From contig NZ_JADWYO010000013.1 in NCBI RefSeq assembly GCF_022414595.1, positions 47,021 through 111,020 on the forward strand: DNA of 64,000 nucleotides. Direction: 5' to 3'. Each line of letters opens with the position of its first letter. The stretch's first letter is position 1. The stretch comes from Streptomyces sp. MUM 203J (lineage in GTDB: Bacteria > Actinomycetota > Actinomycetes > Streptomycetales > Streptomycetaceae). A program made the position numbers and the translations under genes. The notes beneath the pieces are model-generated. The model worked only from the letters and a program-made list of their open reading frames with translations, ran no database searches and was not told the origin of the DNA. Below are positions 27,472 through 37,064 of this stretch, piece by piece.

Positions 27472-28803
27472 CTACTGCGGGGCCGACGTGCTTCCGCCTC
27501 CTCCTGACCCGCTGCTCCCGGCAGTGTTCGCGGCTGCGGCGCGGACGTCGATCTCGCGCCAGAATCCGGCCCGGATGGCGTAGCGGTCGTGCTCGTCGAT
27601 CTGGTCGTCCTTGTGGGCCAGGAGGCCGAAGCGGGCGGCGTAGCGGAGGAGTTCGCCGTCGATGCGGTGCGGGATGCGGGGATACATGCTGGACAGGTTG
27701 TCCACGTGGTGGGACTCGGGGAGCCGGTCCATCCAGCGGCGCGCGAAGACCTGGCCGACCTCGAAGGGATCGCCGCCGACGGTGGTGATGTCCTCCTCGC
27801 GGTCGGCCCAGCGCTGCTCCGCGCTGGTGAGCTGGGCGAGGGTGGGAAGGGAGGCGGTCTCGGCGGGTTCGCCCAGGGCACCGGGGCGGTCGATCCAGCC
27901 CCGGTCGGAGGACCACCGGAGGGTCGCGTTGGCGGGGGCGGGGGCGGACTGGTGGCCGGGGGCGCGCAGTCCGGCCAGGTCCTTGGGGGTGGGAACGCCC
28001 CTGGGCGCGCCGACGGCGGCGGAGGTGCTGCCGGAACCGGAGGAGGTGCCGTCGGCGGCCGCACCGTCGGAGGGGGCGGTGCCGGAGGCGGGGGCGGTGT
28101 CTCTCGGTGGGGTGCCCGGGGGGTGGGTCGGGGTGCCGTTGCCGGAGCCGCCGCGTTCGCCGGAGGCGGCGAGGGCGGACTCGGGCAGCGGCGCGGCGAG
28201 GATCGCGGCGATCTCGGGACGGGGCGCGGGAGGCGGGGCGCAGGGCCCGGTGAGGTCCTTGGCGCGGACGGCGCGGGTGATCCAGGCCCGGTCGAGGACG
28301 CGTCGCTCGTCGGCTTCCGCGACGAGGTCCTCCGACTGGTTGTAGTCCCCGTCGGCGGCCTGCACGGCCCACAGGTGCACGGCGACGCCGTGTTCCTTGG
28401 CGGACATCAGGCCGGGCAGCAGGTCGCCGTCGCCGGTGACCAGCACCACGTCGGAGCAGGCGCGGTTGCGGGCCAGCTCGGTCAGTTCGGCGTGCATGGC
28501 GGCGTCGACGCCCTTCTGGGCCCAGCGTCCGTCGCTTCGGGTCAGGGCGCCGAGCCGGACGGTGACCCGGGGCATGACGCGCAGCCTGCGGTGCTCGGGC
28601 TGCGGGACGCGGTCGGGGGCGCCGTCGAACCAGTAGATCCGCAGCAGCGGCTGCCGGGTGTCGGCCTCGGCGCCTTCCCGCAGTGCGTGGACGAGGGCGG
28701 CGTGGTCGACGGTGATCCGGGAGCGCGCCGGCTCCCCGGCGATGAGGCTTGCTGCGGCGCCGAGCAGATAGCCGGCGTCCACGAGCACGACGCAGCGGTC
28801 CAC
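27472..28803 (-). CDS. NYN-domain (PIN-like nuclease fold) protein
   Basis: 443-residue protein. Residues 1-180 are a NYN/LabA-like domain, with VVLVDAGYLLG and DVVLVTGDGDLLPGL bearing the conserved acidic residues of putative RNases. Residues about 190-300 are a disordered Pro/Gly/Ser/Thr-rich linker, and residues about 310-425 a second conserved alpha-helical domain. RNA cleavage is a family-based prediction. GTG 28803 was chosen because AAAGAGGG lies 10 bases upstream. Confidence 0.85.
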   Translation of the reverse strand: MDRCVVLVDAGYLLGAAASLIAGEPARSRITVDHAALVHALREGAEADTRQPLLRIYWFDGAPDRVPQPEHRRLRVMPRVTVRLGALTRSDGRWAQKGVDAAMHAELTELARNRACSDVVLVTGDGDLLPGLMSAKEHGVAVHLWAVQAADGDYNQSEDLVAEADERRVLDRAWITRAVRAKDLTGPCAPPPAPRPEIAAILAAPLPESALAASGERGGSGNGTPTHPPGTPPRDTAPASGTAPSDGAAADGTSSGSGSTSAAVGAPRGVPTPKDLAGLRAPGHQSAPAPANATLRWSSDRGWIDRPGALGEPAETASLPTLAQLTSAEQRWADREEDITTVGGDPFEVGQVFARRWMDRLPESHHVDNLSSMYPRIPHRIDGELLRYAARFGLLAHKDDQIDEHDRYAIRAGFWREIDVRAAAANTAGSSGSGGGGSTSAPQ

Positions 28804-29078
28804 GTGTTCCACCCTCTTTCGGGAACCTCGGGATCGGGAGGTTGCTTCGGGTTTCCTTCGAGTCTGCCCGACTACCGGAGTCTTAACGGCCGGAACGCGA
28901 TCTTCGGCGTGGCGCCTCACCGTACGCGTTCGGCGGCGTTCTGACCACGCCTTCGGAGCACCTCGGGGACGAACGCCGCGTGACCACGCTCCGTAGTGAT
29001 CCAACATGCGGGGTTTGTACGGGTGTGTGAGGCTGACAGCGGCCCTGGCCCCTAGCACCCCCCACAGGAGGCACCACC
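28804..29078. promoter_or_regulatory. Divergent promoter region
   Basis: 275 bases between the NYN gene and a small plus-strand gene. AT-richer segments near 28850-28910 and 29000-29040 are likely promoter zones. No palindromic operator stands out. Confidence 0.35.
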
Positions 29079-29249
29079 ATGGCCAAGAACAAGAAGCAGG
29101 ACCGAAGTCAGAAGGGCGCGTCGCAGGCCGAGCGGGAGGCCCAGCAGGCGAAGAGCGCGTCGATGGAGGAGCGGGCGAAGAGCGCCGTGGAGGCGACTCC
29201 GGGCGATGTCGCGCGCAAGCACCGGGAACGCCGCTTCGGCCACAACTGA
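29079..29249 (+). CDS. Small hydrophilic protein of unknown function
   Basis: 56 residues, highly charged, beginning MAKNKKQDRSQKG and rich in Lys, Gln, Glu, Arg and Ala, probably a single helix or disordered. AGGAGGCACCACC precedes ATG 29079, an excellent ribosome binding site, and third positions are strongly G/C, so it looks expressed. I recall similar short proteins in Streptomyces but know no function. It converges on dnaE at a strong hairpin. Confidence 0.8.
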   Translation: MAKNKKQDRSQKGASQAEREAQQAKSASMEERAKSAVEATPGDVARKHRERRFGHN

Positions 29250-29272
29250 CGCGCCCGGAAGACGTACGCACG

Positions 29273-29313
29273 CCAGAGGGGCGCGCCCGTGGGTGACGGG
29301 CGCGCCCCTCTGG
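29273..29313. terminator. Strong bidirectional hairpin between small gene and dnaE
   Basis: Two 18-base arms (29273-29290 and 29296-29313) are perfectly complementary around a GGGTG loop, and three further pairs (one G-U) can extend the base. It lies 23 bases after one stop and 31 bases after the other. Confidence 0.85.
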
Positions 29314-29344
29314 TGTGTCCGCGCGGGGGGTACGGGGCCGGGGG

Positions 29345-32300
29345 TCAGCCCGCGAGGCAGGACGGCCCGAGCAGCCCCTTGAGGTCGCCGTAGAGGGCGG
29401 GGTCGGGCTGGACCCGGTGCCGGTCGAGCCGCAGGACGGTGGTCTTGCGGGGGCCCTGCAGCTTGATCCGCACCTCGGTGTTGCCCTTGTGGTGGGTGAG
29501 GATCTCCCCGAGGCGGCTGACCATGGGCGGGGTGACCTTCAGGGCGGGGATGGTGATGGTGACGGGCGCGTTGGTGCCCGCGTCGCTGAGGTCGGGGACC
29601 ATCAGCTCCATGGCGACGAGCCGGGGGACGTCCTCGCGCTTGTCGAGCCGTCCCTTGACGAAGACGACCGCGTCCTCGATGAGCTGGGTGGAGACCAGCT
29701 GGTACGAGGCGGGGAAGAACATGCAGTCGATGGAGCCCGCCAGGTCCTCGACGGTGGCGATGGCCCAGGCGTTGCCCTGCTTGGTCATCTTGCGCTGGAG
29801 CCCGGAGATGATGCCGCCGATGGTGACGATGGCGCCGTCGGAGAGGTCCGCGAGCTGGGCGATGGAGGCGTCGGCCTTGTCGGTGAGGATGTGCTCGATG
29901 CCGAACAGGGGGTGGTCGGAGACGTAGAGGCCGAGCATCTCCCGCTCCTGGGCGAGCAGATAGGCCTTGTCCCACTCGTCCTCGGAGAACTCGACGTCGA
30001 GGCCGAAGCCGGGCTCGCTGCTGGTCTCCTCCCCCATGCCGCCGAAGAGGTCGAACTGCCCGATCTCCTCCTTGCGCTTCACCGCGACCACGTTGTCGAT
30101 CATCGGCTCGTGCTGGGCGACGAGGCTCTTGCGGGTGTGGCCCATGGTGTCGAAGGCCCCGGCCTTGATCAGCGACTCGACGGTCCGCTTGTTGCAGGCG
30201 ACGACCTCGGCCTTGTCGAGGAAGTCGGGGAAGGAGGAGTACTTCCCCTTCGACTTGCGGGTCCTGATGATCGACTCGACGACGTTGGTGCCGACGTTCC
30301 GCACGGCGGAGAGGCCGAAGAGAATCACGTCGTCGCCCTGGGCGGCGAAGTTCGGCTCCGACTCGTTGACGTCCGGCGGGAGGACCTTGATCCCCATGCG
30401 GCGGCACTCGTTGAGGTAGACGGCCGACTTGTCCTTGTCGTCCTTGACCGAGGTGAGCAGCGCCGCCATGTACTCGGCGGGATGGTTGGCCTTGAGGAAG
30501 GCGGTCCAGTAGGAGACGAGTCCGTACGCGGCGGAGTGCGCCTTGTTGAAGGCGTAGCCGGCGAAGGGGACCAGCACGTCCCACAGGGCCTGGATGGCCT
30601 CGTCGCTGAAGTCCTTCTCCCGGGCGCCCTTCTGGAAGAGGACGAAGTTCTTCGCCAGCTCCTCGGGCTTCTTCTTGCCCATGACGCGGCGGAGGATGTC
30701 GGCTTCACCGAGCGAGTAGCCGGCGATGATCTGGGCGGCCTTCTGCACCTGCTCCTGGTAGACGATCAGGCCGTAGGTGACGTCCAGGACCTCCTTGAGC
30801 GGCTCCTCCAGCTCGGGGTGGATCGGGGTGATCTCCTGCTGGCCGTTCTTGCGCAGCGCGTAGTTGGTGTGCGAGTTCATGCCCATCGGGCCCGGCCGGT
30901 AGAGGGCCGAGACGGCGGAGATGTCCTCGAAGTTGTCGGGCTTCATCAGCCTCAGCAGGGACCGCATGGGGCCGCCGTCGAACTGGAAGACGCCGAGGGT
31001 GTCGCCGCGCTGGAGCAGCTCGAAGGTCGTGGGGTCGTCGAGCGGGAGGCTCAGGAGGTCGATGTCGATCCCCTTGTTGGCCTTCACCATCTTGACGGCG
31101 TCGTCCATGATCGTGAGGTTGCGCAGGCCGAGGAAGTCCATCTTCAGCAGGCCGAGCGACTCACAGCTCGGGTAGTCCCACTGGGTGATGGTGACGCCGT
31201 CGGTGTGCCGCACCCAGACCGGGACGTGGTCGGTGATGGTCTCGCTGGACATGATCACGCCGGCGGCGTGCACACCCATCTGGCGGACCAGGCCCTCCAC
31301 ACCGCGGGCGGTGTCGATGACCTTCTTCACGTCGGGCTCGTTCTCGTACATCCCCCGGATCTCGCCGGCCTCGCCGTAGCGCGGGTGCTGGGGGTCGAGG
31401 ATGCCGGAGAGCGGGATGCCCTTGCCGAGCACGTCGGCGGGCATGGCCTTGGTGAGCCGGTCGCCCATCGCGTAGGGATAGCCCAGGACGCGCGCGGAGT
31501 CCTTGATCGCGTTCTTGGCCTTGATGGTGCCGTACGTACCGATCTGGGCGACCTTGTCGGCGCCGTACTTCTCGGTGACGTACCGGATGACCTCACCGCG
31601 CCGGCGCTCGTCGAAGTCGATGTCGACGTCGGGCATGGAGACGCGCTCGGGGTTGAGGAACCGCTCGAAGATCAGGCCGTGCGGGATGGGGTCGAGGTCG
31701 GTGATGCCCATGGCGTACGCCACGATCGAGCCCGCCGCGGAGCCTCGTCCGGGGCCGACGGCGATGCCGTTGTTCTTGGCCCACATGATGAAGTCGGCGA
31801 CGACGAGGAAGTAGCCGGGGAACCCCATCTGGATGATGACGTCCATCTCGTACTCGGCCTGCTTCTGCCGGTCCTCGGGGACGCCGCCCGGGAAGCGGCG
31901 CTCCATGCCGCGGCGCACCTCCTCCTGGAACCAGGTGACCTCGGTGTAGCCCTCCGGGATGTCGAACTTCGGCATCAGGTCGCGCTTCTCGAACATCCCG
32001 GCGGTGTCGACCTGCTCCGCGACCAGGAGCGTGTTGCGGCAGCCCTCCTGCCAGGCGTCCGAGGAGTCGATGGCGTACATCTCGTCGGTGGACTTGAGGT
32101 AGTAGCCGGTGCCGTCGAACCTGAAGCGGTCTGGGTCGGAGAGGTTCTTGCCGGTCTGGATGCACAGCAGGGCGTCGTGGGCGGTCGCCTCGTGCGCGTA
32201 GGTGTAGTGCGAGTCGTTGGTGACCAGGGGCGGGATGCCGAGTTTCTTGCCGATCTCCAGCAGGCCGTCGCGGACCCGGCGCTCGATCTCGATGCCGTGG

Positions 32301-32878
32301 TCCATCAGCTCCAGGAAGTAGCGGTCCCTGCCGAAGATGTCCTGGTAGTCGGAGGCCGCCTTGAGGGCCTCGTCGAACTGGCCGAGGCGCAGCCTGGTCT
32401 GGAGTTCTCCGGAGGGACAGCCGGTGGAGGCGATCAGGCCCTCGGACCACTGGGCGATGGTCTCCTTGTCCATCCGCGGCCACTTCTGGAGCCAGCCCTC
32501 GGCGTACGCGTCGGAGGAGAGCCGGAAGAGGTTGTGCAGGCCCGTGGCGTTCGCGGCCCAGATCGTCTTGTGGGTGTAGCCGCCGGAGCCGGAGACGTCG
32601 TCGCGCTTCTGGTGCGGCTGGCCCCAGGTGACCTTGCGCTTGTTGCGCCGGGACTCGGGGGCGACATAGGCCTCGATGCCGATGATCGGGGTGACCCCGG
32701 CCTTCTTCGCGGAGTGGAAGAAGTCGTACGCCCCGTGGAGGTTGCCGTGGTCGCTCATGGCGATATGGGTCATGCCCATCTCGTTGCAGGCGTTGAACAT
32801 GTCCTTGAGCCGCGCGGCACCGTCCAGCAGGGAGTACTGGGTGTGCACGTGAAGGTGCGTGAACGGCGGCTTCGACAC
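29345..32878 (-). CDS. dnaE: DNA polymerase III alpha subunit
   Basis: 1177-residue replicative polymerase. The N-terminal PHP domain starts FTHLHVHTQYSLLDGAARL. The catalytic acidic motif SMPDVDIDFDERRR lies near residue 415 and the C-terminal OB-fold region follows. Length matches actinobacterial DnaE1. GTG 32878 is preceded by GGAGG. Transcribed alone, ending at the hairpin 29273-29313. Confidence 0.98.
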   Translation of the reverse strand: MSKPPFTHLHVHTQYSLLDGAARLKDMFNACNEMGMTHIAMSDHGNLHGAYDFFHSAKKAGVTPIIGIEAYVAPESRRNKRKVTWGQPHQKRDDVSGSGGYTHKTIWAANATGLHNLFRLSSDAYAEGWLQKWPRMDKETIAQWSEGLIASTGCPSGELQTRLRLGQFDEALKAASDYQDIFGRDRYFLELMDHGIEIERRVRDGLLEIGKKLGIPPLVTNDSHYTYAHEATAHDALLCIQTGKNLSDPDRFRFDGTGYYLKSTDEMYAIDSSDAWQEGCRNTLLVAEQVDTAGMFEKRDLMPKFDIPEGYTEVTWFQEEVRRGMERRFPGGVPEDRQKQAEYEMDVIIQMGFPGYFLVVADFIMWAKNNGIAVGPGRGSAAGSIVAYAMGITDLDPIPHGLIFERFLNPERVSMPDVDIDFDERRRGEVIRYVTEKYGADKVAQIGTYGTIKAKNAIKDSARVLGYPYAMGDRLTKAMPADVLGKGIPLSGILDPQHPRYGEAGEIRGMYENEPDVKKVIDTARGVEGLVRQMGVHAAGVIMSSETITDHVPVWVRHTDGVTITQWDYPSCESLGLLKMDFLGLRNLTIMDDAVKMVKANKGIDIDLLSLPLDDPTTFELLQRGDTLGVFQFDGGPMRSLLRLMKPDNFEDISAVSALYRPGPMGMNSHTNYALRKNGQQEITPIHPELEEPLKEVLDVTYGLIVYQEQVQKAAQIIAGYSLGEADILRRVMGKKKPEELAKNFVLFQKGAREKDFSDEAIQALWDVLVPFAGYAFNKAHSAAYGLVSYWTAFLKANHPAEYMAALLTSVKDDKDKSAVYLNECRRMGIKVLPPDVNESEPNFAAQGDDVILFGLSAVRNVGTNVVESIIRTRKSKGKYSSFPDFLDKAEVVACNKRTVESLIKAGAFDTMGHTRKSLVAQHEPMIDNVVAVKRKEEIGQFDLFGGMGEETSSEPGFGLDVEFSEDEWDKAYLLAQEREMLGLYVSDHPLFGIEHILTDKADASIAQLADLSDGAIVTIGGIISGLQRKMTKQGNAWAIATVEDLAGSIDCMFFPASYQLVSTQLIEDAVVFVKGRLDKREDVPRLVAMELMVPDLSDAGTNAPVTITIPALKVTPPMVSRLGEILTHHKGNTEVRIKLQGPRKTTVLRLDRHRVQPDPALYGDLKGLLGPSCLAG

Positions 32879-33053
32879 GGTTGCGGCCTCCGGGGGTCCT
32901 GGGCTTGCGGAGATGAGGGGTCAGCTCGGAAGTCTACGGCTCCGCAGTGACACCGGAGGCGCGCCGCGATCCGTAACGGTCACATTCCGGGCCGCCGCCG
33001 GGGGCCCGTTTTTAGGGGGCCCTTACACGCGCGCGTGGCACACTCTCGGACTG

Positions 33054-33749
33054 ATGGAAGACATGGCCGGGACCCAGCTGAGGGGGGTGCGGGCGGCGTT
33101 CTTCACGGCGCTGGTCGTGACGCTGTCCGTCGCCTCCCATGTGCTGCTGTCCGGTGTGCCGCTCCCGCTGACCGCCGTGCTGGCGGTCGCCGGGGTGGTG
33201 TTCGCCGCGGCGTACGCGCTGGCCGGGCGGGAGCGCGGCTTCTGGGCCATCGCGGGCCTGCTGGTGCCGCTCGAACTGGCGGCCGACACGGTCTTCACCG
33301 TCGGCCAGGACACCTGTTACGGCCCTTCGGGCGGCCCCGTGGCGGGCTCGCTGCGGGCGGTCGGGCTGGACGTGCTGTGCGGCGACGCGGTGGGGACGCC
33401 CCTGCCGGGGGTCGCCGTGCCGGACTCCGCGGTGGCCGCGCTCGTGCACTCCCCGGACCCGGCGGTGCCGTGGCTGCTGCTCACCGCCCATGCCGCGGTC
33501 GGGCTGGCCGCGGCCGGCTGGCTGCGGCGCGGTGAGGCCGCGCTGGCCCGGCTGCTGCGCGCGGTGGCGACGCTGACGTTCAGCCCCCTGCTGGTCGCGT
33601 GCGCGGTGGTGGGCGCGGCGGTACGCGGCGACGGCGGGCCGCGGGGCGGGGCCGTACGCGGGCGGGAGCGGGCCCGGGTGTCCCGGGCCCGCCTGCTGGT
33701 GCATTCCGTGGGGCGGCGGGGCCCGCCGTACCGGGCCGCTCTCACCTGA
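33054..33749 (+). CDS. Membrane protein of unknown function
   Basis: 231 residues with five or six hydrophobic segments and a basic C-terminal tail. Three Cys occur in the middle (QDTCYGPSGG, VLCGDAVG), perhaps forming an outside disulfide. No family is recognised. ATG 33054 has no Shine-Dalgarno sequence and CACTCT lies seven bases upstream, so the transcript may be leaderless; ATG 33063 is an alternative. It precedes a DsbA-like gene by 87 bases. Confidence 0.72.
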   Translation: MEDMAGTQLRGVRAAFFTALVVTLSVASHVLLSGVPLPLTAVLAVAGVVFAAAYALAGRERGFWAIAGLLVPLELAADTVFTVGQDTCYGPSGGPVAGSLRAVGLDVLCGDAVGTPLPGVAVPDSAVAALVHSPDPAVPWLLLTAHAAVGLAAAGWLRRGEAALARLLRAVATLTFSPLLVACAVVGAAVRGDGGPRGGAVRGRERARVSRARLLVHSVGRRGPPYRAALT

Positions 33750-33836
33750 GCGTCCGCCCCGGAGCCGTGCCGCGGCTCCGGCGGACCCGTACGGCATCAC
33801 CCCACCGACGTTTTCCTGAGACGGAGAGACATCACC

Positions 33837-34673
33837 ATGAGCGCACGCAACAGCAGGGCCAACAAGGCCGCGGCACGGGAGCGCCTGCGGCAGGAGCGGG
33901 AGCTCCAGGCGAAGCGCGACAAGCGCCGCCGTCAGCTCACGGTCGGCCTGGTCGGCCTGGGCGTCCTGGCCCTCACCGGCGGCATCGGCTACGCGGTCGT
34001 CCAGGCCAACAAGCCGGCCCATTGGGAGGCGGCGAGGAACCAGTCGCTGGTGAAGCCCGCCAACACCTCGGGGGAGAACGGCACCACGATCGTCATCGGC
34101 AAGAAGGACGCCGAGAAGACCCTTGAGATCTACGAGGACGCACGCTGTCCGGTCTGCGCGGGCTTCGAGCAGGCCGTCGGCGACGAGCTCCACAAGGATG
34201 TCAAGGAGGGCAAGTACAAGCTCCAGTTCGTCGGCGCCACGTTCCTGGACGGCGACGACCTGTCCGAGGACAGGGTCGGCGCCTACGGCGAGGGCTCGAA
34301 GAACACGCTCAGCGCGCTGGGCGCGGCTCTCGACGTGAGCACCGACGCCTTCCTCGACTACAAGGCGGCGTTGTACTCGGCCGAGTTCCACCCGGAGGAG
34401 TCCGACGACAAGTTCAAGGACGACGCCTACCTGATCAAGGTGGCGGACACCGTGGACGCGCTCAAGGACAACAAGGAGTTCCGGAAGAACGTCGAGGACG
34501 GCACGTTCGACCGGTGGGCTCTTGAGATGTCGAAGAAGTTCGCGGAGAGCGGCGTAAGCGGCACGCCGACGCTGAAGATGGGCGGCGACAAGCTCACGGC
34601 CGAGGGCACGGACAACCCGCCGATGACCGTGGCCCAGTTCCGCGCGGCGGTGGACAAGGCGCTGGCCAAGTAG
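33837..34673 (+). CDS. Membrane-anchored DsbA-family thioredoxin-fold protein
   Basis: 278 residues with a charged Arg/Lys-rich cytoplasmic start (1-33), one membrane helix (34-57) and a DsbA-like domain with C104-P-V-C107 and the cis-Pro loop SGVSGTPTLKMGG. The same architecture as the protein encoded at 6038-6910, with a different dipeptide between the cysteines. Probable role in extracytoplasmic disulfide exchange. ATG 33837 has ACGGAGAGA upstream. Confidence 0.88.
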   Translation: MSARNSRANKAAARERLRQERELQAKRDKRRRQLTVGLVGLGVLALTGGIGYAVVQANKPAHWEAARNQSLVKPANTSGENGTTIVIGKKDAEKTLEIYEDARCPVCAGFEQAVGDELHKDVKEGKYKLQFVGATFLDGDDLSEDRVGAYGEGSKNTLSALGAALDVSTDAFLDYKAALYSAEFHPEESDDKFKDDAYLIKVADTVDALKDNKEFRKNVEDGTFDRWALEMSKKFAESGVSGTPTLKMGGDKLTAEGTDNPPMTVAQFRAAVDKALAK

Positions 34674-34857
34674 CGCGGACGGAGGCCGGGAACGGCGTGC
34701 CGGACGGCGGACGGACCGGACGGCACGCCGCGGTCCCGTGACACGGGCCGCGGACGCTCCCGAAGGGGATCACCGGCCCTCGCATGTGAGGGGGCCCGGA
34801 CGCTCGACCACGCGTTCTGACCACACACGGGGCCGGGCACCCATGAGAGGAGAACTC
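34674..34857. other. Intergenic region after the DsbA-like gene
   Basis: 184 bases holding the hairpin 34693-34730 and then GC-rich sequence. At its end GAGAGGAGAACTC forms a good ribosome binding site for the GTG at 34858. Confidence 0.4.
34693..34730 (+). terminator. Hairpin after the DsbA-like gene
   Basis: CGGCGTGCCG (34693-34702) and CGGCACGCCG (34721-34730) form a perfect 10-bp stem with an 18-base loop, 20 bases past the stop codon. Confidence 0.55.
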
Positions 34858-35200
34858 GTGATCCCGCAGAAGGAAACCATTCATGTCATGACCATGACTG
34901 ATTTTGCCCGCCACCGGGACCACCCCGGCCATCGCCGCCAGGAACGACCACGCGTTCACCACGGGCTCCGGGCCCGGCGGGCGGGCGGAACTCCGGGCGG
35001 GCGGCGAGCACATCGGGACCTGCGGCATCCGGGCGACCCCGAGGGCACGAAGGTGACCACCAAGGCCCGCCTCAGGGACGGCGCGAAGGGCGTCCCCGGA
35101 TTCTGCGGCTCCAGCCGGAACGGCGCGGCCGGCGGACGCGGGGACGGCCGCCGCGGCGGGGGAGGCGGCGTCGCGGAGACGCCGGACGGCCCCGGCCCGC
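34858..35200 (+). pseudogene. Probable frameshifted gene of unrecognised family
   Basis: GTG 34858 follows a strong ribosome binding site (GAGAGGAG) and reads about 15 codons (M-IPQKETIHVMTMTDF). From about 34909 to 35038 the next frame over is almost entirely G/C at third positions and reads TPAIAARNDHAFTTG then GGRAELRAGGEHIGTCGIRAT. At the run ACCCC (35036-35040) coding character returns to the first frame (PEGTKVTTKARLRDGAKG, PGFCGSSRNG). Two opposite single-base shifts, at about 34902-34908 and 35036-35041, would explain this. The end of the gene is unclear and merges with the phoD promoter. It could be a decayed gene or carry sequencing errors. No family recognised. Confidence 0.45.
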
Positions 35201-35275
35201 CGACGGCTTCCGCTCCGGTGGAGCCCAACCCGCGGCCCGTTTCCGGCGAACGGACCTCGACCACCCGGCCAATTC

Positions 35276-35297
35276 CTTCACCGAGGGCTTACTCGTC
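35276..35297 (+). promoter_or_regulatory. Candidate PHO box of phoD
   Basis: Two consecutive 11-base units, CTTCACCGAGG and GCTTACTCGTC, resemble the PhoP direct-repeat unit of Streptomyces (GTTCACC core) at about 9 and 7 of 11 positions. They overlap the expected -35 region of a promoter whose -10 is TAGTCT at 35312-35317, eight bases before the GTG start. S. coelicolor phoD is known to be PhoP-regulated. Confidence 0.4.
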
Positions 35298-35325
35298 GGT
35301 AATGTGACAGGTAGTCTGACCGGCC

Positions 35326-37002
35326 GTGACCAGTCGAAACACCCTTCCTTCCGCTGCCCCCAGCCGCCGCACGCTCGTCAAGGCCGCAGCCGTCACGGCT
35401 GTCGCGGCGCCCGCTCTCGTCGCCGCCGCCTCCCCCGCCGCGGCGGACGGCCACGCCCCCGCCTTCCTCCACGGAGTCGCCTCCGGTGACCCGCTGCCCG
35501 ACGGCGTCCTGCTCTGGACCCGCGTGACGCCCACGCCCGACGCCGTGCCCGGTTCCGGCAAGGGCCCCGACACCGAGGTGAGATGGGAGGTCGCGGAGGA
35601 CAAGGCGTTCTCCCGCACGGTCGCCCGCGGCGCCGTCACGGCGACCACCGCGACGGACCACACCGTGAAGGTGGATGTACGGGGCCTCCGCCCGGAGACC
35701 TCGTACTGGTTCCGCTTCGCGGCCGGCGACTCCTCCACCGGCGTCGCCGAGACCCTGTCACCGGCCGGCCGGACGCGGACCACCCCCGTCTACGACGCCG
35801 CCGTGCCCGGCATCCGGTTCGGCGTGGTCTCCTGCTCCAACTGGGAGGCCGGCCACTTCGCCTCGTACCGCCACCTCGCGGCCCGCGCCGACCTGGACGC
35901 GGTGCTCCACCTCGGCGACTACATCTACGAGTACGGCACCGGCGAGTACCCGAAGACCAGGCACGTCCTGCGGGCACACGAGCCGCGGCACGAGATCGTC
36001 TCCCTCGGCGACTACCGGACCCGGCACGCCCAGTACAAGTCGGACCGCGACCTCCAGGCACTGCACGCCGCCCACCCCGTCATCGCGATATGGGACGACC
36101 ACGAGTTCGCCGACGACACGTGGTCGGACGGGGCCGACAACCACAGCCCGGACAGCGAGGGCGCCTGGGCGCAGCGCATGGCGGCGGCCAAGCGCGCGTA
36201 CTTCGAGTGGATGCCGGTACGGACCTCCACGGAGGGCACGGTCTACCGGCGGCTGCGCTTCGGCAGGCTGGCCGATCTGCACCTGCTGGACCTGCGCTCG
36301 TTCCGCGACCAGCAGGTGCGGACCGGCAGCGGCAAGGTCGACGACCCGGAGCGGACGATCACGGGCCGCGCCCAGCTCGACTGGCTGAAGGCCGGGCTGG
36401 CGTCCTCGGACGCCTCCTGGAAGCTGGTGGGCACCTCGGTGATGATCTCGCCGGTGGCCTTCGGCTCGCTGCCGTCCCATCTGCTGGGGCCGGTGGCCGA
36501 ACTGATGGGGATTCCGTCCGGCGGGCTGGCCGTCAACACGGACCAGTGGGACGGCTACACGGACGACCGCAGGGAGCTGCTGACGCACCTGAAGGACCGG
36601 GGGGTGCGCAACACGGTCTTCCTCACCGGTGACATCCACATGGCCTGGGCGAACGACGTGCCGGTGACGGCGGCGACCTACCCGAAGTCCGCCTCGGCGG
36701 CCACGGAGTTCGTGGTGACCTCGGTGACCTCGGACAACCTGGACGACATCCTGCACGTCCCGGCGAACACCGCCTCCTACATCGCGTCGGCGGCCATCAA
36801 GGCGGCCAACAGGCACGTCCACTGGATCGACATGGACCACCACGGGTACGGCGTCCTGGACGTGACGGACCAGCGGTCGCAGATGGACTACTACGTACTG
36901 TCCGACCGCGAGGACCCGGCCGCGTCGTCCAAGTGGACCCGCTCGTACCGGACGCTCAGCGGTACACAGAAGGTCGAGCGGGTGTACACGCCGGTGCGCT
37001 GA
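35326..37002 (+). CDS. phoD: Secreted alkaline phosphatase PhoD
   Basis: 558-residue phosphodiesterase/alkaline phosphatase D. A twin-arginine signal peptide (SRRTLVKAA at 13-21, hydrophobic core, ASPAAADG cleavage region near 40) shows Tat export of a folded metal enzyme. The mature protein starts with the [18 protein letters not shown] domain, and [23 protein letters not shown] and GDIHMAW hold the metal ligands (Fe/Ca in the family). It releases phosphate from esters outside the cell. Likely leaderless transcript and phosphate control. A terminator hairpin follows. Confidence 0.95.
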   Translation: MTSRNTLPSAAPSRRTLVKAAAVTAVAAPALVAAASPAAADGHAPAFLHGVASGDPLPDGVLLWTRVTPTPDAVPGSGKGPDTEVRWEVAEDKAFSRTVARGAVTATTATDHTVKVDVRGLRPETSYWFRFAAGDSSTGVAETLSPAGRTRTTPVYDAAVPGIRFGVVSCSNWEAGHFASYRHLAARADLDAVLHLGDYIYEYGTGEYPKTRHVLRAHEPRHEIVSLGDYRTRHAQYKSDRDLQALHAAHPVIAIWDDHEFADDTWSDGADNHSPDSEGAWAQRMAAAKRAYFEWMPVRTSTEGTVYRRLRFGRLADLHLLDLRSFRDQQVRTGSGKVDDPERTITGRAQLDWLKAGLASSDASWKLVGTSVMISPVAFGSLPSHLLGPVAELMGIPSGGLAVNTDQWDGYTDDRRELLTHLKDRGVRNTVFLTGDIHMAWANDVPVTAATYPKSASAATEFVVTSVTSDNLDDILHVPANTASYIASAAIKAANRHVHWIDMDHHGYGVLDVTDQRSQMDYYVLSDREDPAASSKWTRSYRTLSGTQKVERVYTPVR

Positions 37003-37064
37003 GCCTACGCAAGGGCGCTTTTCAGCCATACACCGGCGTGTTAACCGAAGATCACAGACGGATG

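Noticed and set aside
29315..32950. 1211-codon plus-strand open frame
   Set aside because: Entirely antisense to dnaE, whose product is unmistakable; the length only reflects the rarity of stops in antisense frames of high-GC genes.
34738..35307. 189-codon plus-strand frame taken as one intact protein
   Set aside because: Between 34909 and 35038 this frame has poor third-position G/C while another frame has nearly perfect bias, so the continuous translation is not the real product. Reported as a frameshifted gene instead.
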